Assembly (NCBI GenBank): GCA_945890485.1
Contig: CAMDCN010000010.1
Span: 215,126 to 279,125, forward strand
DNA from: Candidatus Sulfopaludibacter sp. SbA3
GTDB lineage: Bacteria; Acidobacteriota; Terriglobia; Bryobacterales; Bryobacteraceae
DNA: 64,000 bases
Direction: 5' to 3'
Positions 26,529 through 33,620 of this stretch are shown here, in pieces (position 1 is the stretch's first letter; every line of letters starts with the position of its first letter). The position numbers and the translations under genes are program-made. The notes below the pieces were generated by a model. It was not told where the DNA came from. It did no database searches and saw only the letters and a list, made by a program, of their open reading frames with translations.

Positions 26529-27287
26529 ATGGCTGGAGCGAAAGCGAATGGGGTTGAGTTTGACGGTGAGATCCACTTCTCGCTGCAGGGGAAGGGGGGA
26601 GTCGGCAAGAGTTTGGCCGCCTCGTTGTTGGCGCAGTACTTCCGGCACCGGCGGAGCATTCCGGTGCGGTGCATTGATACGGACCCGGTGAATCAGACGT
26701 TCTCCCAGTATCGGGAACTGGGGGCGGACCGGATGGAGTTGTTGCGGGATGGCTCGGTTGACCAGCGGGCGTTCGATGGGTTGATGGAGAGCTTGTTGAC
26801 GCAGCCGGGCACATTCATCGTGGACAACGGGGCTTCGACGTTCATTCCTCTGTGGAACTACATGCTAGAGAACAATGCGATGGCGATGCTGAAGGAGTCG
26901 CGGCGGAAGCTGTATGTGCATTGCGTGATTACGGGTGGGCAGGCGCTGGCGGATACGTTGAGCGGGTTTGCCCGGCTGGCGCAGACGTCGGAGGATCAGA
27001 ACATTGTGCTGTGGATCAATGAGTATTTTGGGCGGATTGAACGGGAGGGGCGGCAGTTGCATGAGATGCCGGTGTATTTGGAGAACGCTGGGCGGGTGCT
27101 GGGGTCGGTGGTGATTCCGCGGCGGAATCAGGATACGTTTGGGCGGGACATGGAGGACGTGATCACGCGGAAGCTGACGCTGCAGGAGGCGATTGACTCG
27201 GCGGGGTTTTCGATCATGATGCGGCAACGATTGAAGGTGATGCAGCGGGAGTTGTTCGACCAGTTGGACGGGCTGTCGTTTCAATAG
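26529..27287 (+). CDS. traL: TraL-like ParA-family ATPase
   Basis: ATG 26529 follows AGGAGACGAAAG; an upstream ATG at 26514 overlaps the traK stop. The 252-residue product begins with IHFSLQGKGGVGKSLAASLL, a deviant Walker A as in ParA/MinD, and FIVDNGAST as the Walker B region. RP4 TraL has the same start and the same place between traK and traM. It may help gather the relaxosome at the membrane. Confidence 0.75.
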   Translation: MAGAKANGVEFDGEIHFSLQGKGGVGKSLAASLLAQYFRHRRSIPVRCIDTDPVNQTFSQYRELGADRMELLRDGSVDQRAFDGLMESLLTQPGTFIVDNGASTFIPLWNYMLENNAMAMLKESRRKLYVHCVITGGQALADTLSGFARLAQTSEDQNIVLWINEYFGRIEREGRQLHEMPVYLENAGRVLGSVVIPRRNQDTFGRDMEDVITRKLTLQEAIDSAGFSIMMRQRLKVMQRELFDQLDGLSFQ

Positions 27288-27290
27288 GCC

Positions 27291-27608
27291 ATGGATATCA
27301 ACCGATTGATGGCGGAGGCGGTGGCGCGGCATGGGGTGAAGCTGGACGCGCATGATCCGGCGATGGTGATTGTGACGCTGAACCGGCTGATGTTGGAGGA
27401 GGCGGTTTGCGGGGTGGCCGATGAGATCCGTAAGGCGGCGAAGGAGTTTGATGCCGCGGGCGAGCGGATGCAGAAGGGGGTTGGGGTGGCGGTGGCTCGG
27501 GAGGTTGCGCGGGCGGGGAGCGGGGTGGCTTGGCCTTCTCGCATGCTGGGCTGGCGGTGGGTTGGGTTGGCGTTTTTGTTGGGATTTGTCGCTGGGAGGT
27601 TGGTATGA
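27291..27608 (+). CDS. traM: TraM-like conjugation protein
   Basis: The 105-residue product has the TraM pattern INRLMAEAVARHGVKLDAHD, PAMVIVTLNRLM, then an amphipathic helix and a C-terminal membrane segment (LGWRWVGLAFLLGFVAGRLV). RP4 TraM has the same layout and lies directly after traL. It follows traL by 3 bp and overlaps the next small gene by 4 bp. Confidence 0.65.
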   Translation: MDINRLMAEAVARHGVKLDAHDPAMVIVTLNRLMLEEAVCGVADEIRKAAKEFDAAGERMQKGVGVAVAREVARAGSGVAWPSRMLGWRWVGLAFLLGFVAGRLV

Positions 27609-27763
27609 GATTTCGTGATTGGGTTTGTGTTTATTTGGGGATGGGTGAGTCGTTCACGGGGTGGGCGGTGTTGCTGTTTTACGGGGCGGCTTGGGTCGTT
27701 GGGGTGGTAGCGCTTGGGTTGGTGGCGGTGCTGGCATTAGCGATGGCGGTCCATCGGGGTTGA
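27605..27763 (+). CDS. Small one-to-two-helix membrane protein
   Basis: The 52-residue product MRFRDWVCVYLGMGESFTGW is followed by a long hydrophobic stretch to residue 50. It overlaps the traM stop (ATGA). It is unrecognised; its place suggests a transfer role. It converges on the sigma-factor gene. Confidence 0.45.
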   Translation: MRFRDWVCVYLGMGESFTGWAVLLFYGAAWVVGVVALGLVAVLALAMAVHRG

Positions 27764-27797
27764 GGCGGAGTGGTTGCTCCGCCTCGTTCGGAAAGCC

Positions 27798-28229
27798 TTA
27801 GGCGACTTTCCGGCGGACGGATTCCGGCAGGGTTTCGAAGGGGATGGTCTTCGACGCGCGGACCATCTGGCTCCAGTGGATGACCTTTTGTGTGGGAAGG
27901 CCGAGGAGGGTGGCGAGTTCGTCGGGCGTTGGATTTTCGGACAGCGTTGGGATGGCGTCGCAACGCTTCTGGAATTGGCGGACCGCGCGGGGAAGCGGGT
28001 CGAGTTGGCGGAGATAGTCGAGCATGGCTCCGCGGATGCGGTGCTCGGCGAGGGTCCTCAGCTTGAGGTTTCGGGCGGGGTCGAAGCGGTCGACGGCGCC
28101 GATGAGGCCGATGGTGCCGGCGGAGATGAGGTCGTCGAGTTCGACCTGCGGGCAGCGCCGATGGAGTTTGCGGGCGAGCAGTTCCACTTGGGGAAGATGA
28201 TCGAGGATGAGTTGGTCGCGGTTGGCCAT
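27798..28229 (-). CDS. FliA/WhiG-like sigma factor, regions 2-3 only
   Basis: The 143-residue product has sigma region 2 (ARKLHRRCPQVELDDLISAG, then IGLIGAVDRFDP and HRIRGAMLDYLRQLDPLPRA) and a region 3-like stretch (NPTPDELATLLGLPTQKV). The frame ends at SVRRKVA, so region 4, which binds the -35 box, is missing. FliA-type factors are about 240 residues. A truncated sigma on a conjugative element may be a remnant, or a factor acting with another activator. It lies 15 bp downstream of an SSB gene. Confidence 0.7.
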   Translation of the reverse strand: MANRDQLILDHLPQVELLARKLHRRCPQVELDDLISAGTIGLIGAVDRFDPARNLKLRTLAEHRIRGAMLDYLRQLDPLPRAVRQFQKRCDAIPTLSENPTPDELATLLGLPTQKVIHWSQMVRASKTIPFETLPESVRRKVA

Positions 28230-28244
28230 GGCAGGATCGGCCGC

Positions 28245-28589
28245 TTACGCGGCCACCTCCTGCTTGGGGGAGCGGTCCAGGCGGTTGATGCGCTGGACGC
28301 GGATCTCGGTAACGTGCTTGGTGGAGCCGTCCTTGGCGGTGTACTGGCGGGTGTTGAGTTCGCCGGTGATGTTGAGATGGGCGCCCTTGGTGAGGGTGGC
28401 GGCGTATTCAGCTAGGCGGCCGAAGACGACGAGGCGGTGCCAGGTGGTTTGCGATTGGCGTTCGCCGGATTCGCGGTCTTTCCAGGTGCGCTGGGTGGCC
28501 AGCGAGAGGGTTGTGAGAGTGGAGTCGTTGCGGGTGGTGCGGGTTTCGGCGTCGCTGCCGAGGTAACCAATTAGAGTCACGTTGTTCAT
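28245..28589 (-). CDS. Single-stranded DNA-binding protein (element copy 2)
   Basis: ATG 28589 follows AGGAGATAGCA. The 114-residue product has MNNVTLIGYLGSDAETRTTR, TTWHRLVVFGRLAEYAATL and ITGELNTRQYTAKDG, an OB-fold SSB without an acidic tail. It differs clearly from copy 1. It probably shares a transcript with the sigma-like gene. Confidence 0.78.
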   Translation of the reverse strand: MNNVTLIGYLGSDAETRTTRNDSTLTTLSLATQRTWKDRESGERQSQTTWHRLVVFGRLAEYAATLTKGAHLNITGELNTRQYTAKDGSTKHVTEIRVQRINRLDRSPKQEVAA

Positions 28590-29080
28590 TGCTATCTCCT
28601 TCTGCCTCCGTCTCTTGATCGGGGCACCCAAAAGCGAGCGGGGGCGCTCCCAAGGGAGGGGGAGTGCTTTGTTGGGGGGACCGGGCGGATTCCGGTGAGT
28701 GGTAGCGAACGGACCGGGAGGCGGAATCCGGCTGGGGGAGCCGAAAAAGCAGAACGGAGCCGAGCGCCGGGCGCGGCTAGGCGATAGCCGTTAAGCGAAG
28801 CGGTGCCCGATCAGGGGCGGGGGCGAGGAGGCAATCGGACTTGTGACCTAAGTCCTTGGAGAACTGCCGGAACTAGATGTCTCCAGCTACATGAGCCGCG
28901 GCGGCCCGGAACGGAGAGGCTGAACGCGCATCGATAACCTCGCTCCTCATTGGCAAATGGTGTGCTGCGCTTCTGATACCAGGGGAGAGGCGAAAACCGA
29001 GACTCTCCGATGAGATCTCCAGGTCCCATGTGCCATGTACACGCAATTGATCGATACAATTGGTGGAATTCGAAACCCCC
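28590..29080. other. GC-rich intergenic stretch with inverted repeat
   Basis: No convincing gene is seen. It holds CGGATTCCG (28686-28694) and its exact complement CGGAATCCG (28732-28740), separated by 37 bp. A TACAAT box lies at 29055-29060. An origin or a hairpin-forming control region is possible, but nothing decides it. Confidence 0.35.
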
Positions 29081-29947
29081 ATGATTCAGCTGCCCCCTCA
29101 ACCGCCGGTAGGGTCACAACCTCATCCATTCGCTGCATTAATGCAACGCCTGGGCGAGACCTTTACCGTGAGCGATGTTATGGTTCCGCTGGCCGAAATT
29201 GCATCGGTAAATCCGTCAGATCGGTATGCAGTTGATCGCATTGTGAGAGAGAAGAAGTACTCGGTCGTTCCCGCGTCCGTGGATTCACTACACTTCCCTT
29301 ATGTGTTTTGGACCGAGCATCACGCGAATAGCGATAGAGCGATCACGGATCGGCGGGATACGAATCTGTCCGATCACATTCCGGACTCGACGCCGCTTGC
29401 CGAGGCATTCTATCTCTTCGACTCGCGCGAGTGGTACTTTGCAATACGAGCAAATCGCGTTTCCGGGCTCATTACTTATTGGGCGTTTAACAGCCGTGAG
29501 TTTCGGGTTCAGCTCTATGCGGGATTGAGCAGAGTGGAAGAGCTCTCTCGGGATCTTCTCGCTGGAGATAAGTGTGGCGTGGATAGTGAACACGGGTTAC
29601 GCCTTTCGCCCGCAGTTATCCAGAAGGCACGCGAGCGCTTCGAATTCGTCCGACAGGAAATGGGCGGTAATCGCTTTGTCGATGAATTGCAGTTCCACCA
29701 CGTTCATGAGGCGCTACGGAAGCACCAACCGTGGTTTGAGTTTCTGCAGGCGCGGCTTGCCCCCACAATCAGCAAAGCGGACTACGAGCGTGAGTTTAAT
29801 TTCACCGAATTTCGTGACGCCGTCATGCACGGCAGGACATTGTTTCCTACTTACAGGGCATTCAAGTCTGGGACTGGCACGGTACGGAGGATAGGCGAGC
29901 TGATCGATCACCTCCATGCCTACATCGCTATTCGGAAGGCAGCATGA
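29081..29947 (+). CDS. CBS-like domain protein of unknown function
   Basis: I take ATG 29081; TTG 29060 and GTG 29063 are also in frame but overlap a TACAAT box. The N-terminus has a pattern like a CBS half-domain (FTVSDVMVPLAEIASVN, REKKYSVVPAS). The rest has LITYWAFNSREFRVQLYAGL and a helical C-terminus with NFTEFRDAVMHGRTLFP, as in some HEPN-like domains by eye. It is isolated cargo; its function is unknown. GC content seems lower than in the transfer genes. Confidence 0.6.
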   Translation: MIQLPPQPPVGSQPHPFAALMQRLGETFTVSDVMVPLAEIASVNPSDRYAVDRIVREKKYSVVPASVDSLHFPYVFWTEHHANSDRAITDRRDTNLSDHIPDSTPLAEAFYLFDSREWYFAIRANRVSGLITYWAFNSREFRVQLYAGLSRVEELSRDLLAGDKCGVDSEHGLRLSPAVIQKARERFEFVRQEMGGNRFVDELQFHHVHEALRKHQPWFEFLQARLAPTISKADYEREFNFTEFRDAVMHGRTLFPTYRAFKSGTGTVRRIGELIDHLHAYIAIRKAA

Positions 29948-30054
29948 CTTCAGCTAGGTGTGCCCGGCCCTGCGCCGAAACACCTAGGGCGAGGGGCTAA
30001 CCTGATGGCGGTGAGGACCAAGAACGGTCTCAAACGTAAGCCCACTCTCTGCGG

Positions 30055-30831
30055 TTATGCCACCAATTCCAAAAGATCTCCGATGGCCCGAATTCCGGTG
30101 TCGGATACTTCTAGAACCTCGGTTGTGAGTGGATGCGGCGCAGAACTGAATTCCTCAATTACCGTCGCTGCAACCTGACGGTCGATACCTGCCGTCTGCG
30201 CCGACCACATGAAGAGAAAGTCTCGATCCGGGATAGCTGCGTGGATTGGCCAGCCGATCTGCGCCTCCACCGCCAATCTCAGGTTCGGCGCAAACAGCAA
30301 GGGAGCCTTAAATGGAAGTGAAGTTTCAAAGTATCCGAGCCGCCCGGACTCGAGTTCCTGGAACTTTAGCGTCGACTCTTGAATGGCCGCGGCTAGATTC
30401 GCGTTGGCTGCCTCCGTGATGTCTCCAATCATCACGCCCCAGTCCGACAGCATATCTGCATCTATCCATGTAAGCGTTCCGGCAGAATCGTCGAGCAGGG
30501 CGGGCACACGATCAACCCGGTCCGTCACAGAAATTCTGAACTCCGATGGTTCAGCGAAGTCATTTAGCTCGAAGGAGTGCAAAACCTGACCTCGCGCAGT
30601 CTCCCATTGAGGACATTCCACTTGCGGTATGGATAGAACCAGATCAGCAAATCGGTCGATCCCCGCCCCGTCACCGTCTGCGATGTATTGGCGCTCTAGA
30701 TTCTCCAGCGAGACCAGCAGTGTAGATCCATTCGAGTGAATTTCAAACCGGTTTGAGGTCTGGTCGTACGCGAACGTCACGCCGCGTCGGCGTAACACAA
30801 CTTGAAAAAGCTCCGCAACGGACGTTTTCAT
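30055..30831 (-). CDS. Hypothetical protein, DUF1444-like
   Basis: ATG 30831 begins MKTSVAELFQVVLRRRGVTF. The 258-residue product is soluble, with PLLFAPNLRLAVEAQIGWPI and DFLFMWSAQ in its second half; these recall DUF1444/YtpQ-like proteins, by eye only. Base use is less GC-rich than in the neighbours. It lies between other cargo and the primase, without a partner. Confidence 0.5.
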   Translation of the reverse strand: MKTSVAELFQVVLRRRGVTFAYDQTSNRFEIHSNGSTLLVSLENLERQYIADGDGAGIDRFADLVLSIPQVECPQWETARGQVLHSFELNDFAEPSEFRISVTDRVDRVPALLDDSAGTLTWIDADMLSDWGVMIGDITEAANANLAAAIQESTLKFQELESGRLGYFETSLPFKAPLLFAPNLRLAVEAQIGWPIHAAIPDRDFLFMWSAQTAGIDRQVAATVIEEFSSAPHPLTTEVLEVSDTGIRAIGDLLELVA

Positions 30832-30936
30832 CAAGGCTAGTATTTCATGGATCTCGGGCAAGGTGGCCCCGTTGGACCAGAAGGCGATGCTACTGAGCCG
30901 ATGCGCGTGATCGTCATCAAGCCGGGCGGTCGTCCA

Positions 30937-31803
30937 TCAGCGTCTACTGATTATTCTCTCGGCTTTCGCAATTGTCCTGGTGGTGTAGTCATTTTGCCGA
31001 CTTTCAATGCCCTTCTTGGAGAGATCGCGGGACTTGATCGCCGTGGCGATGGCGTCAATGGTACCTCCGCGGGCTAAGGCATAGATGGAATAGGCAAGAT
31101 CAATTCGGTTCCCGTCACCGCCATACTCCGACCTCGCTCGAAAGTCCTCGATCGTGAGCAACGGACCACAAAGGCGTGAATCGTTGGGTGCTGAGACGCC
31201 CGCTGCAGATTTCACGTCGATTAGCGCAGCAACGATGCCGAGCAATTCCGTCCTTCGAGCAAATTGCTCACCCAGAGAGCGTTCCGTCAGATGCACGTAT
31301 GGGAAAGTTCCTCTTTCATCACGATATTTCTCCTTACGGTTTGTGAAGCCGGCCAACCTTCCGAAGTGGCGCCAGTCCGCGGCGCCTTTGTCGCCGCCGA
31401 ACTTCTCAGCGAGGGCGCGGGCGGCGAGTGTGGAAAGACGCTGCGGAAGGACCTGTCCATGGTTGAGCCAGGCCTGAAAATTACCGGGTGAGGTTTCGAC
31501 AACGAGCGCCGGCGTGTAGCCTTCGGTCTTCATTCGTTCGATGGCGTCGGCAGTGAGGTCGTCGACCATGCTGAGGTGGTGCTCGCCATTGGGGCGGATG
31601 TAGATGTTGCGGCCTTGGCTGTTTTGGTATCGGAGCCAGGGAACAGACTTCAGCAGAGTGGCGCGGTCCCAGGTGCGGGGGAGCATTTCGGGCTCGCGGG
31701 GGTCGGAGTCAGGGGTGTGTGGTTTGAAGAGGCCGATCTCGTAGACTTCGCAGCCCATGGCGGCAATTTGCTGTTCGACGGCGATTAGGGTGCGGTTCTT
31801 CAT
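30937..31803 (-). CDS. RepB-type DNA primase
   Basis: The 288-residue product has the RepB primase pattern NIYIRPNGEHHLSMVDDL, ALVVETSPGNFQAWLNHG and the helical tail with NRIDLAYSIYAL. RSF1010 RepB-prime primes the transferred strand. GGAGAAAAG precedes the ATG. It is divergent from trbB, and operator copy d lies between them. There is no helicase or RepC gene beside it, so it may serve complementary-strand synthesis after transfer. Confidence 0.72.
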   Translation of the reverse strand: MKNRTLIAVEQQIAAMGCEVYEIGLFKPHTPDSDPREPEMLPRTWDRATLLKSVPWLRYQNSQGRNIYIRPNGEHHLSMVDDLTADAIERMKTEGYTPALVVETSPGNFQAWLNHGQVLPQRLSTLAARALAEKFGGDKGAADWRHFGRLAGFTNRKEKYRDERGTFPYVHLTERSLGEQFARRTELLGIVAALIDVKSAAGVSAPNDSRLCGPLLTIEDFRARSEYGGDGNRIDLAYSIYALARGGTIDAIATAIKSRDLSKKGIESRQNDYTTRTIAKAERIISRR

Positions 31804-31853
31804 CTTTTCTCCTTGACGCCCGATGCAAGTTCGGGAATAATCGTCTGCATAGC

Positions 31854-31869
31854 TAGCTTGTACAGGCTG
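31854..31869. promoter_or_regulatory. Element-wide operator, copy d
   Basis: TAGCTTGTACAGGCTG lies in the 98-bp space between the divergent primase and trbB genes. It shares TGTACAGGCT with copies a and c. A repressor here could control both the mating-pair operon and the primase. Confidence 0.6.
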
Positions 31870-31901
31870 GCTGTGCGCTTGTCAAGGCTGGAGTTTTGAA
31901 A

Positions 31902-32945
31902 ATGTTGGTTCCCACCACTTCTCCGCTTCCGATCAACGACCGGGGACAATCTGCCCGGCTGGACGCGAAGCTGCGCCGAGAGTTGGGGGAGACGGTCCTG
32001 CGCGCATTGGCTGATGAGCGGACGGAAGACTTGGTCCTGAACCCGGACTCCCGGCTCTGGGTGAAGCGGCAGGGTGAGGGGTTCCAATGCATCGGGGAAA
32101 TGCCCGCCGCACAGGCGCAGACGGCGATGGGAACTATAGCGGCGCAGAAGGGAACGGTGATCAACCACGACCGTCCCATCTTGGAAACGGAGCTGCCAAT
32201 CGATGGCAGCCGCTTTGAAGGACTCATGCCGCCGGTGGTTAGCCGGCCGATCTTTGCAATCCGTCAACGGCCCAGGCGGATCTTCACTCTCGATGACTAT
32301 GAGCAGGCGGGAATACTCAGTGATTCGCAGGACGCTCTGAATAAGCGTCGGTGGCGGACTGGGTTTGCGGATCTGGTTCGGGGACTATCCCACGCCGAAG
32401 TGATCCGCGCCGCCATTGCGGAGAAAAAGAACATTCTCATTGTCGGCTCCACCGGCTCCGGGAAGACGACGCTGGTGAACGCGATTCTGGAGACGCTGGC
32501 GAAGCTGGCTCCGGCGGATCGGGTGATCTCGATTGAAGACACGATCGAGCTCCAATGCCCGGTCGAGAACTACGTAGACCTGAGGGCGGTTGGTAACGTG
32601 ACGATGCTCGATTGCCTGCGGGCCTGTATGCGGCTTAAGCCGACGCGTATTGTGGTTGGCGAAGTCCGCGGGGCGGAAGCCCACGTGATGCTGAAGGCGT
32701 GGAACACGGGGCACCCCGGCGGTGCAGCGACGGTTCATGCGAACGACGCGCTTAGCGGCCTGGTGCGTCTTGAAAGTCTTGTGGCGGAGGCTACGGCCGC
32801 GCCGATGCAGTCGTTGATTGCGGAGGCGGTGGACCTGGTGGTCTTCATTGACGAGGAAGCAGACCTGGCGGCTGGCCGCAAGGTTCGGCAACTGCTGCTG
32901 GTGAACGGGTACGAGAACGGACAGTACTCGGTGGAATTTCTCTAA
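31902..32945 (+). CDS. trbB: TrbB/VirB11 traffic ATPase
   Basis: ATG 31902 follows GGAG by 8 bp. The 347-residue product has Walker A GSTGSGKTTLV near residue 185, the aspartate box ISIEDTIELQC, and the His box region GHPGGAATVHANDALSGLVR. VirB11 ATPases drive pilus assembly and substrate switching. It is the first gene of the trb operon. Confidence 0.92.
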   Translation: MLVPTTSPLPINDRGQSARLDAKLRRELGETVLRALADERTEDLVLNPDSRLWVKRQGEGFQCIGEMPAAQAQTAMGTIAAQKGTVINHDRPILETELPIDGSRFEGLMPPVVSRPIFAIRQRPRRIFTLDDYEQAGILSDSQDALNKRRWRTGFADLVRGLSHAEVIRAAIAEKKNILIVGSTGSGKTTLVNAILETLAKLAPADRVISIEDTIELQCPVENYVDLRAVGNVTMLDCLRACMRLKPTRIVVGEVRGAEAHVMLKAWNTGHPGGAATVHANDALSGLVRLESLVAEATAAPMQSLIAEAVDLVVFIDEEADLAAGRKVRQLLLVNGYENGQYSVEFL

Positions 32946-32966
32946 ACCAAGGGAAGGAAGGATGCG

Positions 32967-33299
32967 ATGAGAATCTCTGATCGTGGTTGGACAAGGACTT
33001 GGCTATTGATGGGCCTGCTGTTTGTCGCGACGCAACTCGCTTGGGCGGGCGGCGGTGGCGGTGGTGGCTTGCCATGGGAGACGCCGCTGAACCGGGTGGC
33101 GCAGTCGATGACTGGCCCGGTGGCGCTTTCGATTTCCTTGATCGCGCTGATGGTGGCCGGCGGGACGCTGGTGTTTGGCGGGGAGCTGAGCGAATTCGCT
33201 CGGCGGTCCTGCGTGGCGGTGCTGGCGATTGCGTTCCTGGTGCTGGGTGCGGGCTTTATGACGACGCTGTTCGGTGTTGGCGGCGCGGTGGTCCTGTAG
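32967..33299 (+). CDS. trbC: TrbC/VirB2 pilin
   Basis: The 110-residue product has a long signal (to about residue 27, LAWA), then a glycine run and two hydrophobic helices separated by a short loop (ALMVAGGTLVFGGELSEFAR), the VirB2 fold. TraF would process it. GGAAGG precedes the ATG. Confidence 0.85.
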   Translation: MRISDRGWTRTWLLMGLLFVATQLAWAGGGGGGGLPWETPLNRVAQSMTGPVALSISLIALMVAGGTLVFGGELSEFARRSCVAVLAIAFLVLGAGFMTTLFGVGGAVVL

Positions 33300-33306
33300 G
33301 AGTTCC

Positions 33307-33618
33307 ATGGAGAAGCCGCGCGAGATCGTGATCCATCAATCCGCCAACCGCCCGCACTTGCTGATGGGCGGGGATCGGGAGCTCGTTCTGTTTGCGGCTT
33401 TGCTTTCGGCGATGTTGGTCTTTGCGTTGGTGACATGGTGGGGCGTCGTGGCGGGGATCACGCTATGGATTCTTGCTGTGGCGGTGCTTTCCCGGATGGG
33501 GCGTTCGGACCCGCTGCTACGGCAGGTTTACCTACGCCATATCCAGTACCGGCCGTTCTACTTGGCGAAGGGATCGCTGGGCCGGGAGACGGCCGCGATT
33601 CCGAGGCAGTGGAGGTAA
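33307..33618 (+). CDS. trbD: TrbD/VirB3 inner membrane protein
   Basis: ATG 33307 begins MEKPREIVIHQSANRPHLLM, and the 103-residue product has the GGDRELVLFAALL start and tandem hydrophobic helices, then RSDPLLRQVYLRHIQYRPFY. This is the TrbD pattern. It lies 7 bp after trbC and 2 bp before trbE. Confidence 0.85.
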   Translation: MEKPREIVIHQSANRPHLLMGGDRELVLFAALLSAMLVFALVTWWGVVAGITLWILAVAVLSRMGRSDPLLRQVYLRHIQYRPFYLAKGSLGRETAAIPRQWR

Positions 33619-33620
33619 GG

